DNA from: Trebonia sp963795335
Lineage (GTDB): Bacteria; Actinomycetota; Actinomycetes; Streptosporangiales; Streptosporangiaceae
Length of the DNA: 64,000 bases
Direction: 5' to 3'
Assembly: GCA_963795335.1 (NCBI GenBank)
Contig: CAWCHI010000014.1
Coordinates: 1 to 64,000, forward strand
A program made the translations under genes and the position numbers. Shown here in pieces: positions 23,955 to 32,447 of this stretch. Under the pieces are notes generated by a model, which worked only from the letters and a program-made list of their open reading frames with translations, was not told where the DNA came from and ran no database searches. The first letter of the stretch is position 1. Each line of letters opens with the position of its first letter.

Positions 23955-25370
23955 ATGGCCGTCGACAGGCAGGGACTCGAGCTGACCGGGCCGGCCGGGG
24001 CGGCCGCCGCCTACGACCGCGCCCTTGCCCACCTGCTGCGCTTCCAGCCCGGGGTAGTGACGGCGTCGGCCGAGGCGGCGGCCGGCGGATGCGTGCTCGG
24101 CAACCTGCTCGGTGCCTACCTCAGCCTGATGTCGACCGAGGCGGGCGCGGTGGCGGCGGCCAGGGACGCCCTCGGCCAGTACGCGGACCCGGACGCCGAC
24201 GAGGCCGCGCTGCGCCCCCGGGAGCGGGCCCACCTGGCGGTGGCCCGGCGCTGGGCCGGCGGCGACATGGCCGGCGCGGGAGCGCTGCTCGGTGCCATCT
24301 CGGTCGAGTACCCGCGTGACCTGCTGGCCCTGTTCACCGGCCACCAGATCGACTTCTTCCGCGGCGACGCGGTCAACCTGCGGGACCGCATCGGCCGCGC
24401 GCTCGGCGCCTGGGGCCCGGAAGAAGACGACGCGGGCTTCCTCTACGGCATGTACGCCTTCGGCCTGGAGGAGTGCAACCAGTACGGTCAGGCGGCCGAT
24501 GCCGGCGCGCGAGCGGTCGACGTCAACCGGGACGACGTATGGGGCATCCACGCGGTCGTGCACACTTACGAGATGCAGGGCCAGATCCCGGACGGGGTGC
24601 GGTTCATGCGGACCTGCCGTCAGGACTGGGCCAGCGGCAACTTCCTCAACGTGCACAACGCCTGGCACTACGCGCTTTACCTGCTCCAGGGGGACGACAC
24701 AGCCGGGGCGCTGGCCGTCTACGACACCTTCCTGCACCATGCCGGGTCGGAAGACGTGGCCCTGGAGCTGCTCGACGCAACCGCGCTGCTGTGGCGGCTG
24801 CACCTGGAGGGCACCCCGGCCGGCGACCGCTGGCAGCCCCTGGCCGAGGCGTGGACCCGCATCCTCACGCCCGGCTTCTACCCGTTCAACGACATGCACG
24901 CGGTCATGGCCTACCTGGGAAACGGCCAGCTCGACCAGGCCCGGCTGGTCGTCGCCGCCCTGGAGCGGTCGGTCGCCGACGGGGACCCGCGGACCACCGG
25001 CTGGGAGATGACGGCGGCGGTCGGCCTGCCGGTCTGCCGCAGCCTGGTCTTCTTCGGTTCCGGTCAGTACCAGCAGGCGGTCGACGAACTGCTGCCGATC
25101 CGGACGCGGGTGCACGAATTCGGCGGCAGCCACGCCCAGCGCGACGCGGTGGAGCGGACCCTGCTCGAGGCGGCGATCCGGGCGCGCCGCCAGGAGCTGG
25201 CAACCGCGCTCGTCAGCGAGCGGCTCGCGAACCGCGACGCCAGCACCTACGCCTGGAACAAGCGGGCCCTGCTGCTGGCCCGCGAAGGCGCAGGCACCGC
25301 CGCCCGGGCCGCGGCCGCCCGCCGCGGCGAGCTGACGGCCGCGATCAGGGCCGCGGTCACCGCCGGCTGA
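23955..25370 (+). CDS. TTC38-like tetratricopeptide repeat protein
   Basis: 471 residues of alpha-helical repeats; ATG 23955 follows GGAGG. Diagnostic stretches include HQIDFFRGDAVNLRDRIGRAL, YGMYAFGLEECNQY, DDVWGIHAVVHTYEMQG and HNAWHYALYLLQG, which match the tetratricopeptide repeat protein 38 family found in bacteria and animals. No signal or membrane segment is seen. The role of this family in bacteria is not established; it is probably a scaffold. It follows the GT2 gene by 42 bases and may be co-transcribed with it. Confidence 0.82.
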   Translation: MAVDRQGLELTGPAGAAAAYDRALAHLLRFQPGVVTASAEAAAGGCVLGNLLGAYLSLMSTEAGAVAAARDALGQYADPDADEAALRPRERAHLAVARRWAGGDMAGAGALLGAISVEYPRDLLALFTGHQIDFFRGDAVNLRDRIGRALGAWGPEEDDAGFLYGMYAFGLEECNQYGQAADAGARAVDVNRDDVWGIHAVVHTYEMQGQIPDGVRFMRTCRQDWASGNFLNVHNAWHYALYLLQGDDTAGALAVYDTFLHHAGSEDVALELLDATALLWRLHLEGTPAGDRWQPLAEAWTRILTPGFYPFNDMHAVMAYLGNGQLDQARLVVAALERSVADGDPRTTGWEMTAAVGLPVCRSLVFFGSGQYQQAVDELLPIRTRVHEFGGSHAQRDAVERTLLEAAIRARRQELATALVSERLANRDASTYAWNKRALLLAREGAGTAARAAAARRGELTAAIRAAVTAG

Positions 25371-25436
25371 CGCCACCGCTCCGCCGGGGGCCATACCGAA
25401 CGGGGGTTCCGATGCCGACCGGGGTCAGCCGACTGA

Positions 25437-27200
25437 TCACGGAATGGCGGCGTCATAACGAGTCGGAGTGGTGGTGTGCACCCGGCCGGAGGGCAGCGTC
25501 CAGCGGGTGACGCCTGGAGCGGCCTGCTCGACCGTCCAGTCCGGGGCCTGCTTGGCCCGGTGATGAGTCCGGCAGCGGGGCGCCAGGTTGCACTGGTCGG
25601 TCGGGCCGTCCGGCCAGGCGACGGTGTGATCCAGGTCGGCGCTGACGGCCGGGGCCTGGCAGCCGGGGGCATCGCAGGTGGCGGTGCGCGCGCGGACCAG
25701 GTGCCGGAGCACCCGGCTGGGCGAATAGTGGTTCTCGGCCCGGGCATGGTCGCAGCCGTCCCTGGCTACGGGGGTAAAGCTCAGGTTGAGGCGGCGGAGG
25801 ATCTCGGTCAGCTGGGCCGGAGGCGGTTGCGGGTCCAGGTCAGCGAGCAGCCGCGGATGCTGGCCGCGGGCGCAGCCGTGGGCCCGGGCGGTCCCGTCGG
25901 CCCCGGTCAGCGTGACGCACCACCGGGTACGCGGATGCCGCGACGCTGCGGCGACGGCCGCCTTAGTCTCGTCCTGGTCGAGGAGTCCCCAGCCACCAGC
26001 CTGGCCCGGGGCAGCCGACCAGCCGAGCAACGTCTCGGCCGGGACCAGCAGCGTGATGAGAGCGGGGAACGGGGCCGGACGCCCGGCGAGGGCTGCATCA
26101 GGCCGGCCGCCGGGGCGGTCAGGGGCGGGGCCGGTGCCGGGGGCGGGGCCGGTGCCGGGGGCGGGGCCGGTGCCAGGGGCGGGGCCGGTGCCGGGGGCGG
26201 GGCCACTGTCAGGAGCCGCGCCGATGCCGGGGGCCGGGCCACTGTCAGGAGCCGCGCCGGTGCCGGGGGGCGGCTCAGCGCCGCGGCGGGCCGAGCCCTG
26301 CTCGGGCCTGCGGGCAGGCAATATCCGGTCGAGGGGGTCGCGGCCCTGGGTGAGGTCTGCGAAGACCTGTGCGCGCAGGCCGTCCAGGGTGCCGTCGGCG
26401 AGTCCGGAATCACGCAGCTTGCGCGCGAGCGCGTCGATGTGCGCCTTGGCCGCCATCACGTCGGCGGTGTCCAGCTCCCGGCCCGCCAGCGAGGCGTTGC
26501 CGGAAAGCTCGCGGCGGGCCTCCACCCGCTGCTCACTGCGCTTCGCCTGCTGGCGCCGGGCGGCGACGCCCTCGGGGTTCAGCTTCATCTCGAGCGCGGC
26601 GGCCTTGCGGGCCAGTTGCTCCACCCGGAGGTCCGGCGCGGCCTCGGCCAGCACCGCATCAGCGCAGGCGGCGTCGGCGTCAGTCAGGCTCCGGGTGTAA
26701 AGCGCGATCCACCCCGCCCGGGCCTCGTCGATCTCGCCCGCCGCCATGCCCGCCAGCGTCATCGGCAGCCGGGTGGTCAGGTCGATCGCGTCGTCGATCC
26801 GGTGCCCGGCCTCAGCGGTGGTGGTGACCAGCTCGATCGCCAGCTCCTCGCCCGGGAACCCGCCCGGCCGGCAGCCCACGGGAACGCCGCGCCGCGCCGC
26901 GTCTTCGAACGCCGCCCGCCGGCGGCGCCCGAACGCGGCCGTCACCAGGACCTCTAGGTACTGCTCGCGAGCGACCTGACGGCGGGCCGCTCGCAGCACG
27001 CCGATCATCTCGTTATCCGACAGGTGGTCCAGATCCAGTACCGCCGCCTCGGTGAGCCCAGTCAGCAGCGGTCCAGGTGGCAGGACGTCCGCCTGATCCC
27101 CCTGGGCGAACCGCGGCCAGGCCAGCTCCGTGTCTGGCGGGTCCGTGTCCGGTGGCTCCGTGTCCGGTGCGCCGGAGTGGGGCCATTCGAGCTGATCCAT
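25437..27200 (-). CDS. DUF222 / 13E12-type HNH endonuclease domain protein
   Basis: 587 residues. The N-terminal 230 residues are the DUF222 helical domain (GLTEAAVLDLDHLSDNEMIG, VAREQYLEVLVTAAFGRRR). A Pro/Ala/Gly linker of about 60 residues is built from a six-residue repeat (PAPGTG). The C-terminal end is an HNH nuclease: SADLDHTVAWPDGPTDQCNLA and CRTHHRAKQ hold the His-Asn-His set, and CDAPGC is a structural Cys pair. These proteins are numerous and repetitive in actinobacterial genomes (M. tuberculosis 13E12 family); a function in mobility or self-propagation is suspected. GAGAGGGG precedes ATG 27200. Start-proximal (PPDTE)n repeats are at 27125-27169. Confidence 0.88.
   Translation of the reverse strand: MDQLEWPHSGAPDTEPPDTDPPDTELAWPRFAQGDQADVLPPGPLLTGLTEAAVLDLDHLSDNEMIGVLRAARRQVAREQYLEVLVTAAFGRRRRAAFEDAARRGVPVGCRPGGFPGEELAIELVTTTAEAGHRIDDAIDLTTRLPMTLAGMAAGEIDEARAGWIALYTRSLTDADAACADAVLAEAAPDLRVEQLARKAAALEMKLNPEGVAARRQQAKRSEQRVEARRELSGNASLAGRELDTADVMAAKAHIDALARKLRDSGLADGTLDGLRAQVFADLTQGRDPLDRILPARRPEQGSARRGAEPPPGTGAAPDSGPAPGIGAAPDSGPAPGTGPAPGTGPAPGTGPAPGTGPAPDRPGGRPDAALAGRPAPFPALITLLVPAETLLGWSAAPGQAGGWGLLDQDETKAAVAAASRHPRTRWCVTLTGADGTARAHGCARGQHPRLLADLDPQPPPAQLTEILRRLNLSFTPVARDGCDHARAENHYSPSRVLRHLVRARTATCDAPGCQAPAVSADLDHTVAWPDGPTDQCNLAPRCRTHHRAKQAPDWTVEQAAPGVTRWTLPSGRVHTTTPTRYDAAIP
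26122..26265 (-). repeat. 18-bp tandem repeat, about eight copies, in the HNH gene
   Basis: Eight consecutive 18-base units; four near-identical ones (GGGGCGGGGCCGGTGCCG) are followed by four diverged ones alternating between CACTGTCA and CGATGCCG/CGGTGCCG endings. They encode the in-frame PAPGTG / AAPDSG linker. Confidence 0.88.
27125..27169 (-). repeat. 15-bp tandem repeat, three copies, in the HNH gene
   Basis: GCTCCGTGTCTGGCG, GGTCCGTGTCCGGTG and GCTCCGTGTCCGGTG follow each other and encode the PPDTE-like repeats close to the N-terminus. Confidence 0.75.
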
Positions 27201-27333
27201 CGCCGACCCCTCTCATCGGGCGCGGATACGAGAAGCTAGATAAGAACACCGTAGCCAGCGGGTCCGACATTCCAGCGAGTAAAATCAGCGCACCGGACTT
27301 TACTTCCACGATATTTTCGAGTCGGGCAGGCAG

Positions 27334-28032
27334 CTACCAGGCGACCGGGCCATTCCGGTCGATGAAGCGGCCGGTGCCCGCGGACGGGTCCTCGGTCGCA
27401 AGGGCGACGATCGCGTCGGTGCCCTCGGTGACGGTCTGGGTGCCGCTGCGACCGTTCAGGTCCGTCGCGGTGTAGCCGGGGTCGGCCGCGTTGAACCGGA
27501 TGTCCGGCAGCCCCTTGGCGTACTGCGTGGTCAGCATCGTGACCGCTGACTTGGACGCGGTATAGAGCGGTCCGATCACCGTCGACTCGACCCGCGCCGG
27601 GTCGTGGGTGGCCGCGAACGAGCCCATCCCGCTGCTGACGTTGATCACGGCCGGCGCGGCCGAGCGCCGCAGCAGCGGCAGGAACGCGTGCGTGACGCGG
27701 ACTACGCTGGCCACGTTGGTCTGGAACACAAGCATCGCGTCGCCGCCGGTGAGCTCGTCCACGGCCGCCCGGCGGCCGATGATCCCGGCGTTGTTGACCA
27801 GCACGTCGACGCGCCCTTCGTGCGCCTCGACGTCGGCTGCGGCGGCCGCGGCAGAGGCGTCGTCGGTCACGTCGACCGGAACGAACCGCACCCCCAGCTC
27901 GCTGGCGGCCCGCTGGCCGCGCTCGGGGTCACGGGCGCCGATGACGACGGTCTGGCCGAGCCCGGTCAGCCGGCGGGCGGTTTCGTAGCCGAGGCCCTTG
28001 TTCGCCCCGGTGATGAAGGTAATGGTGGTCAT
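27334..28032 (-). CDS. Short-chain dehydrogenase/reductase
   Basis: ATG 28032 gives 232 residues; the longer frame to 28326 overlaps the divergent regulator and is not used. Classical SDR features: nucleotide loop TGANKGLGYE at 8-17, VDVTDD, NNAGI, and an active-site set with Ser in INVSSGMGS and YxxxK in YTASKSAVTML. It should be an NADPH-dependent carbonyl reductase of unknown substrate. The gene is divergent from an MmyB-type XRE regulator, an arrangement common in actinobacteria where the regulator controls the neighbouring SDR. Confidence 0.9.
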   Translation of the reverse strand: MTTITFITGANKGLGYETARRLTGLGQTVVIGARDPERGQRAASELGVRFVPVDVTDDASAAAAAADVEAHEGRVDVLVNNAGIIGRRAAVDELTGGDAMLVFQTNVASVVRVTHAFLPLLRRSAAPAVINVSSGMGSFAATHDPARVESTVIGPLYTASKSAVTMLTTQYAKGLPDIRFNAADPGYTATDLNGRSGTQTVTEGTDAIVALATEDPSAGTGRFIDRNGPVAW

Positions 28033-28133
28033 GCGTCCAGCCTGCCTCGTCGCGGGCGGGGCAGCCAGGGACGTCCTGACGGTAGGAACGCGGGTACCAC
28101 CCAGGTCAGCCCGGAGGAGCCGATAATAGGAGG

Positions 28134-28991
28134 GTGAGCGCGGACGAGACCAGCCTGGGGACGACGATCCGGGCGTGGCGAGACCGGCTGCCGCCGGCCG
28201 AGGCGGGGCTGCCCGCGCGGCGGTCCCGGCGCGCGGCCGGGCTGCGGCGCGAGGAGCTGTCGGAGCTGGCCGGGATCTCGGTCGACTACCTGGTCCGGCT
28301 GGAGCAGGGCCGCGCCGCCAGTCCATCGGCCCAGGTGCTCGGCGCCCTCGGCCGGGCGCTGCGGCTCACCGGGGCCGAGCGTGACCACCTGTACCGGCTG
28401 GCGGGCCTCGAGCCACCGCGGGACGGGCTGATCTCCGACCACATCCCGCCCGGCATGCAGCGGGTCCTGACCCGGCTAGGGGACGCCCCGGTGGCCGTGT
28501 TCGCGGCCGACTGGCGGCTGATCTGGTGGAACCGCTCGTGGGCGGCCCTGCTGGGCGACCCGTCCCCGGTCCCGGTCGAGGACCGCAACCTGGTCAAGTC
28601 GCGCTTCCCTGTCGCCGCCGACGAGGCCCGGCTGGCGTCCTGGCCCGTCATCTCGGAGAACGCCGCCGCCACCGACGAGGCGATCGTGGCCGACCTGCGC
28701 CGCGCTTCGGCCCGTTACCCGGGCGACCCCCGGCTGGCCGGGCTGGTCAAGCGCACCCTGGACGGCAACGCACACTTCGCCCGGCTGTGGCACGGCGGCA
28801 CGGTCGGCGTGCACGCCGAGGACCGCAAGGTCATCCGCCATCCCGACATCGGCGACATCACCGTCGACTGCGATGTTCTCAGCGGGGGCGACGGTGACCT
28901 CAAGGCAGTGATCTACACGGCCGTGCCCGGCAGCGAGGACGAGGGCAAGCTGGCGCTGGCGCTGGTGGCCGGCACCCGGGCCGCCCGGTAA
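28134..28991 (+). CDS. XRE-family regulator with MmyB-like ligand-binding domain
   Basis: 285 residues from GTG 28134. Residues 1-85 hold a helix-turn-helix of the XRE type (RRSRRAAGLRREELSELAGISVDYLVRLEQGRAASPS). The remainder is the MmyB-like PAS-type domain (VFAADWRLIWWNRSWAALLG, LVKRTLDGNAHFARLWHGGTVG, KVIRHPDIGDITVDCDVL), known to bind fatty acids in related methylenomycin-type regulators. It is divergent from the SDR gene across about 100 bases, the expected operator region. Confidence 0.9.
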   Translation: MSADETSLGTTIRAWRDRLPPAEAGLPARRSRRAAGLRREELSELAGISVDYLVRLEQGRAASPSAQVLGALGRALRLTGAERDHLYRLAGLEPPRDGLISDHIPPGMQRVLTRLGDAPVAVFAADWRLIWWNRSWAALLGDPSPVPVEDRNLVKSRFPVAADEARLASWPVISENAAATDEAIVADLRRASARYPGDPRLAGLVKRTLDGNAHFARLWHGGTVGVHAEDRKVIRHPDIGDITVDCDVLSGGDGDLKAVIYTAVPGSEDEGKLALALVAGTRAAR

Positions 28992-29171
28992 AGGGCTCAG
29001 CCTCCGACAGTAACCGGAGCTAATACACAGAGCGAGATAGTTAAGGGTGAATCCGTAATAAATTCGTGAGGTTTTCGCGAAGTGGTTGAGACGCGTCCGT
29101 AACCTTCACTACCGTGTTCTCCGGCCTCAAGCTTTCCTACCGGGGCATGAAGAACGGAGTGTGACAGCGTC

Positions 29172-30221
29172 GTGGCCAAGCGCCTTGCCAGCCGAACCAC
29201 CGTACGGCGGGCCGCGGTGGCGGTAACCGCGCTCGCGACCGTGGCCGGGATCGCCGTCTGCGCCGGCGCCGTGGGCGCGGGCGCCGCCCCCAAGCCGACC
29301 ATCGCGCAGGTCAAGGCGAAGGTCAGCAGCCTCCAGGGTCAGGTCGACAAGATTGGCCAGGAGTACGACGCGGCCGGGCAGCAGCTCACCGCGGCCAAGA
29401 GCCGGCTCGCCCAGGTGAGCAAGCAGTACGACCGCGCCCAGCAGCAGTACAACCAGGCCAGCGCTACGCTCACCGCGGTCGCGGTGGCCGGCTACGAGAA
29501 TTCCGGGCAGACCTCCATTCTGGGGCTGCTCACCTCGGGCGACCCGACGGCGGTGCTCAGTCAGGCCTCGCTGGTGCTGCAGGTCGAAGGGACCCACAAC
29601 GAGCAGGCGGAGCAGTTCCTCAGCCTCGCCAGCGAGCTGTCCACGATCAAGGAGCAGCGGCAGCGGACCGAGACCGGCGTCGCCAACCTGACGGCGCAGT
29701 ACGCGGACCAGAAGAAGTCGATCACCAAGCTGCTCGACACCCAGACGTCGCTGCTGGACAGCCTCAGCGCCGCACAGCAGGCCCAGGTGACCGCGGACGA
29801 GGTCGGCGGCAGCACGTCCTCGCCGACCGTCACCACCACCCCGGTCAGCTACACCGGCCCGACGTCGAGCCAGGGCGGCAAGGCCGTCGCGTTCGCCTAC
29901 GCGCAGCTGGGCAAGCCGTACGTGTACGGGGCGACCGGCCCGGATTCCTACGACTGCTCCGGGCTGACCCAGGCCGCCTGGGCGGCGGCGGGCGTGTCCA
30001 TCCCGCGGACCACGTACGAGCAGTGGGCCGCCCTGCCTCACATCCCGATGTCCGAGTTGCAGCCGGGCGACCTGATCTACTACAACGGCGAGAGCCACAC
30101 CGCCATCTACGTGGGCGACGGCTACATCATCGACGCGCCGCACACCGGCGCCTCGGTGGAGAAGATTCCCGAGTCCACCTCCTGGTACGCCGAGCTGGCG
30201 GACGGCGCCGTCCGCCCGTAG
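29172..30221 (+). CDS. RipA-like NlpC/P60 peptidoglycan endopeptidase
   Basis: 349 residues from GTG 29172. A signal peptide (VRRAAVAVTALATVAGIAVCAG) is followed by a coiled coil from about 42 to 210 with Gln/Ala-rich heptads (IAQVKAKVSSLQGQVDKIGQ), a Ser/Thr linker, and an NlpC/P60 domain from about 233. The catalytic set is Cys262 (YDCSGL), His309 (SHTAIY) and His324 (APHTGA). It should cleave the D-Glu-mDAP bond of wall peptides, the coiled coil acting as an autoinhibitory or docking module as in RipA and Streptomyces homologues. The 180-base upstream gap is AT-rich, but I could not see a ydaO-type riboswitch core in it. Confidence 0.92.
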   Translation: MAKRLASRTTVRRAAVAVTALATVAGIAVCAGAVGAGAAPKPTIAQVKAKVSSLQGQVDKIGQEYDAAGQQLTAAKSRLAQVSKQYDRAQQQYNQASATLTAVAVAGYENSGQTSILGLLTSGDPTAVLSQASLVLQVEGTHNEQAEQFLSLASELSTIKEQRQRTETGVANLTAQYADQKKSITKLLDTQTSLLDSLSAAQQAQVTADEVGGSTSSPTVTTTPVSYTGPTSSQGGKAVAFAYAQLGKPYVYGATGPDSYDCSGLTQAAWAAAGVSIPRTTYEQWAALPHIPMSELQPGDLIYYNGESHTAIYVGDGYIIDAPHTGASVEKIPESTSWYAELADGAVRP

Positions 30222-30790
30222 CGGGTACCGGCCAGACAAAGACCTGCTCGGCCAGACGAAGACCCGCTCGCCGGTAACGCGGCCGCCGCAGTCTGCGGCA
30301 GGTCGAGGTAGATGACGTCGCCCGCGATCTGGGCGAGGCCGGCGGACAGGCTGCAGGACCGGCTGACCACGGTGATCCGCACGCCGCGGGCGGCCAGGCT
30401 CGCAGCTGAGCGGCCGAAGATGCCGTCGCCCGAGCCGATCACCACGTGGCTGAACCGGGCAGCCACGTTCTCGTGCTCGAGCACGTCGATGAGCGCCAGG
30501 TCCGCCCCGTCCTTGCCCGACCGCACCCGGTAGCGGGCGTGCGGCCAGCCCACGGCGGCATCGAGCAGCCCGCGGTGGCTGGCGGCCATCACCACCTGGT
30601 CGTCCACCCCGGGCGCGAGCCGGGCCAGGTAGCGCCCTTGCACCTCGGTGACCAGGGCCAGGCCGGGCATCGCGGCACCCGCGAGGTTCTCAATGTCGAC
30701 CACGTGCAGCGTGCGTTCGGGGAAACTCCAGCGGAAACTCGTCTGCCTCAGCCTCCGGAGCGAACCCTTGCTCACTGGCGTCACCGACAT
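30122..30790 (-). CDS. NYN/PIN-like domain protein
   Basis: ATG 30790 has AGGAGG 8 bases upstream; the frame could extend to 30799 but has no better site. The core (about 25-165) reads TLHVVDIENLAGAAM, DLALIDVLEHENVAARF, VVIGSGDGIFG and GVRITVVSRSCSLS, with acidic residues placed as in NYN (LabA/N4BP1-type) nuclease domains, so an RNase-like activity is possible. The last 55 residues are low complexity, and the gene overlaps the 3' end of the convergent NlpC/P60 gene by 100 bases, so the real C-terminus may matter little or the stop may be displaced. Divergent from the orphan at 30919. Confidence 0.75.
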   Translation of the reverse strand: MSVTPVSKGSLRRLRQTSFRWSFPERTLHVVDIENLAGAAMPGLALVTEVQGRYLARLAPGVDDQVVMAASHRGLLDAAVGWPHARYRVRSGKDGADLALIDVLEHENVAARFSHVVIGSGDGIFGRSAASLAARGVRITVVSRSCSLSAGLAQIAGDVIYLDLPQTAAAALPASGSSSGRAGLCLAGTRYGRTAPSASSAYQEVDSGIFSTEAPVCGASMM

Positions 30791-30879
30791 GACCGGCACC
30801 TCCTAGGCGGTCCCCGCTGCGGGCAAATCTCCCCTGTGTCATTTGGTACCCCGATATCCATGCGCCAACCGCATGGGGA

Positions 30880-30898
30880 CCATGGGTGCTTCCCATGG
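30880..30898. promoter_or_regulatory. Perfect palindrome 1 in the NYN/orphan divergent region
   Basis: CCATGGG-TGCTT-CCCATGG is a perfect 7-bp inverted repeat with a 5-base centre, inside the divergent intergenic region 30791-30918. It is a candidate operator. Confidence 0.45.
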
Positions 30899-30902
30899 AT
30901 CC

Positions 30903-30915
30903 GGGTACAGTACCC
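30903..30915. promoter_or_regulatory. Perfect palindrome 2 just before the orphan gene start
   Basis: GGGTAC-A-GTACCC is a perfect 6-bp inverted repeat around one base, ending 3 bases before the GTG at 30919. Together with palindrome 1 it makes a tandem operator-like arrangement 4 bases apart. Confidence 0.45.
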
Positions 30916-30918
30916 AAG

Positions 30919-31737
30919 GTGAGCGTGACAGTCGTACGCCGTGATCTCGCCGACGCGCTGGAGGAGACCATCCGGCTGGCCCGGAAGCTGGCCGAGGACG
31001 CACGGGACGGCGACATCGCGGTCGCCGAGCTAGTCGCCCAGGCGGACATGCTCGGCCGGCTGGACCAGCGGCGCGAGGACCTCATCGGAGAGCTGCGCCG
31101 CACCGCCAGCGCCGGCCTGCGCGCCTCCCAGCCCGGCCCGCCGATCAGGACGGTCGTCCTGACCGCGCTGGACGAGCTCGGCTGGCCGCAGAACGCGCGC
31201 TTCCTGGAGGAGTACCTCTGGGCCAAGCACCAGCTCCAGCTGGACAGCCGGGCGTTCGCCTCGCTGCGCCGGGACGAGCTGCGGGCCTGGCAGCGCTCAC
31301 CGGGCGGACGGGCGGCCTACATCGTCCCCGCGCTCAACCCTGACGGCTCGGCCAACCCGCGCTGGCTGACCAGCTCCGCGTGGGAGCTGACGCGGCGCGT
31401 GGTCGCCTCGGCCGAGACCGAGCGGCTGTTCGACCTCCAGAAGATCCTCGCGCTGCACGTCCGCGGCTCCCGCGGCCCGCTGGGCACGCTCCTCGAGCGC
31501 TCGGTGGCCCAGGTCCTGGCGGTCGAACCGCCGCCGGTGTCGGCCTCGGTCCCGGCCACCCGGGCCTGGCGGGCGCACGTCCGGTCGCACACCGCCGCAC
31601 TGATCGACGCGATCCGGGCGCGGGACGACGCCGACCGCGAGCTGATCGCGTCCCGGCTGGCCTGCTTCCCCGACCGGGACCGGGTCTGGGGCCGCGAGAC
31701 GCCGGCCACGGCCGCGGCGGGCGTCGCCCACGCGTAG
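30919..31737 (+). CDS. Orphan soluble protein, about 272 aa
   Basis: The frame is open from GTG 30886, but the palindromes at 30880-30915 argue that coding begins at GTG 30919. The first 70 residues are a charged helical segment (LADALEETIRLARKLAEDA, MLGRLDQRREDLIGELRR). The middle (PIRTVVLTALDELGWPQNARFLEEYLWAKHQL and FASLRRDELRAWQRSP) has a winged-helix-like pattern, then PAYIVPALN-like beta strands, and the end is helical. I do not recognise the family. The small winged-helix look and the palindromes suggest a DNA-binding, self-regulating protein; that is inference. Divergent from the NYN gene. Confidence 0.7.
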   Translation: MSVTVVRRDLADALEETIRLARKLAEDARDGDIAVAELVAQADMLGRLDQRREDLIGELRRTASAGLRASQPGPPIRTVVLTALDELGWPQNARFLEEYLWAKHQLQLDSRAFASLRRDELRAWQRSPGGRAAYIVPALNPDGSANPRWLTSSAWELTRRVVASAETERLFDLQKILALHVRGSRGPLGTLLERSVAQVLAVEPPPVSASVPATRAWRAHVRSHTAALIDAIRARDDADRELIASRLACFPDRDRVWGRETPATAAAGVAHA

Positions 31738-31769
31738 AGTCCCCCGGGGGACCGGTCGGCCCAGCGGCG

Positions 31770-32447
31770 TCACAGACGCCGCTCGGCCGCCCACCGGGTG
31801 AGCTGGTGCCGCGAGGACAGCTGGAGCTTGCGCAGGACCGAGGAGACGTGGCTCTCCACGGTCTTGCCCGAGATGAACAGGTCGCGCGCGATCTCCTTGT
31901 AGGTGTAGCCCTGGGCGATCAGCCGCAGCACCTCGCGCTCCCGCGCGGTGAGCTGGTCGAGCTCGGGATCGAACGACGGCTTGACCCCGTCCTGGGCCGG
32001 GGCGGCGGCGAACGCGTCGAGGACGAAGCCGGCCAGCCGGTGCGAGAACACCGCGTCGCCGTCGGCCACCCGGCCGATCGCGTCGGCCAGCTCGGCGGTG
32101 GAGATCGTCTTGGTGACGTAGCCGCGCGCGCCCGCCCTGATCACCGCGATGACGTCCTCCGGGGCGTCCGAGGCGGACAGGGCGAGGAACTTGACCTCGG
32201 GGTGGTCCCGCTTGACGGCGCTGATGACGGCGTGGCCGCCGCCGCCGGGCAGGTGCACGTCGAGCAGCACCACGTCCGGCAGGAGCTGCCCGATCAGCTC
32301 GATCGCGGGCGCCACGTCCTCGGCCTCGCCCACCACCTCGACCCGGGGGCCGAGCTCGGCCCGCACGCCGGAGCGGAACAGACCGTGGTCATCGACCAGC
32401 ACGACCCGCGGCCGCCCGGGCGCGCGCTCCGGTGCCGGCGCGGTCAC
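31770..32447 (-). CDS. NarL/LuxR-type response regulator
   Basis: 225 residues. The receiver has VVLVDDHGLF with Asp19/Asp20 and phosphoacceptor Asp63 (VVLLDVHLPG), and Lys in GYVTKTI. The LuxR helix-turn-helix occupies the last 65 residues (LTAREREVLRLIAQGYTYKEIA, KTVESHVSSVLRKLQL). GTG 32447 overlaps the stop of the histidine kinase gene by 4 bases, so the pair is translationally coupled. It should regulate genes in response to the PspC-type kinase, possibly the divergent PspC and DUF1707 genes. Confidence 0.94.
   Translation of the reverse strand: MTAPAPERAPGRPRVVLVDDHGLFRSGVRAELGPRVEVVGEAEDVAPAIELIGQLLPDVVLLDVHLPGGGGHAVISAVKRDHPEVKFLALSASDAPEDVIAVIRAGARGYVTKTISTAELADAIGRVADGDAVFSHRLAGFVLDAFAAAPAQDGVKPSFDPELDQLTAREREVLRLIAQGYTYKEIARDLFISGKTVESHVSSVLRKLQLSSRHQLTRWAAERRL

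Noticed and set aside
22809..25394. Minus-strand open frame of 861 codons
   Set aside because: Exact antisense of the GT2 and TTC38-like genes; the sequence is Arg/Gly/Val-rich without any domain.
26122..26265. Repeat array as a mobile-element end or integration site
   Set aside because: The units are in frame within the HNH protein linker and have no flanking inverted repeats or target duplications.
25437..27200. HNH protein as part of a restriction or defence island
   Set aside because: No methyltransferase, helicase or other defence gene is adjacent; DUF222-HNH proteins are scattered singly in actinobacterial genomes.
28033..28326. Upstream extension of the SDR gene to 28326
   Set aside because: It would overlap the divergent regulator, and the added residues are Pro/Arg/Ala-rich; ATG 28032 gives the standard SDR start.
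29000..29171. Possible c-di-AMP (ydaO-type) riboswitch upstream of the NlpC/P60 gene
   Set aside because: Such riboswitches often precede these genes, and the leader is long, but I could not find the conserved core sequences or a convincing fold by eye.
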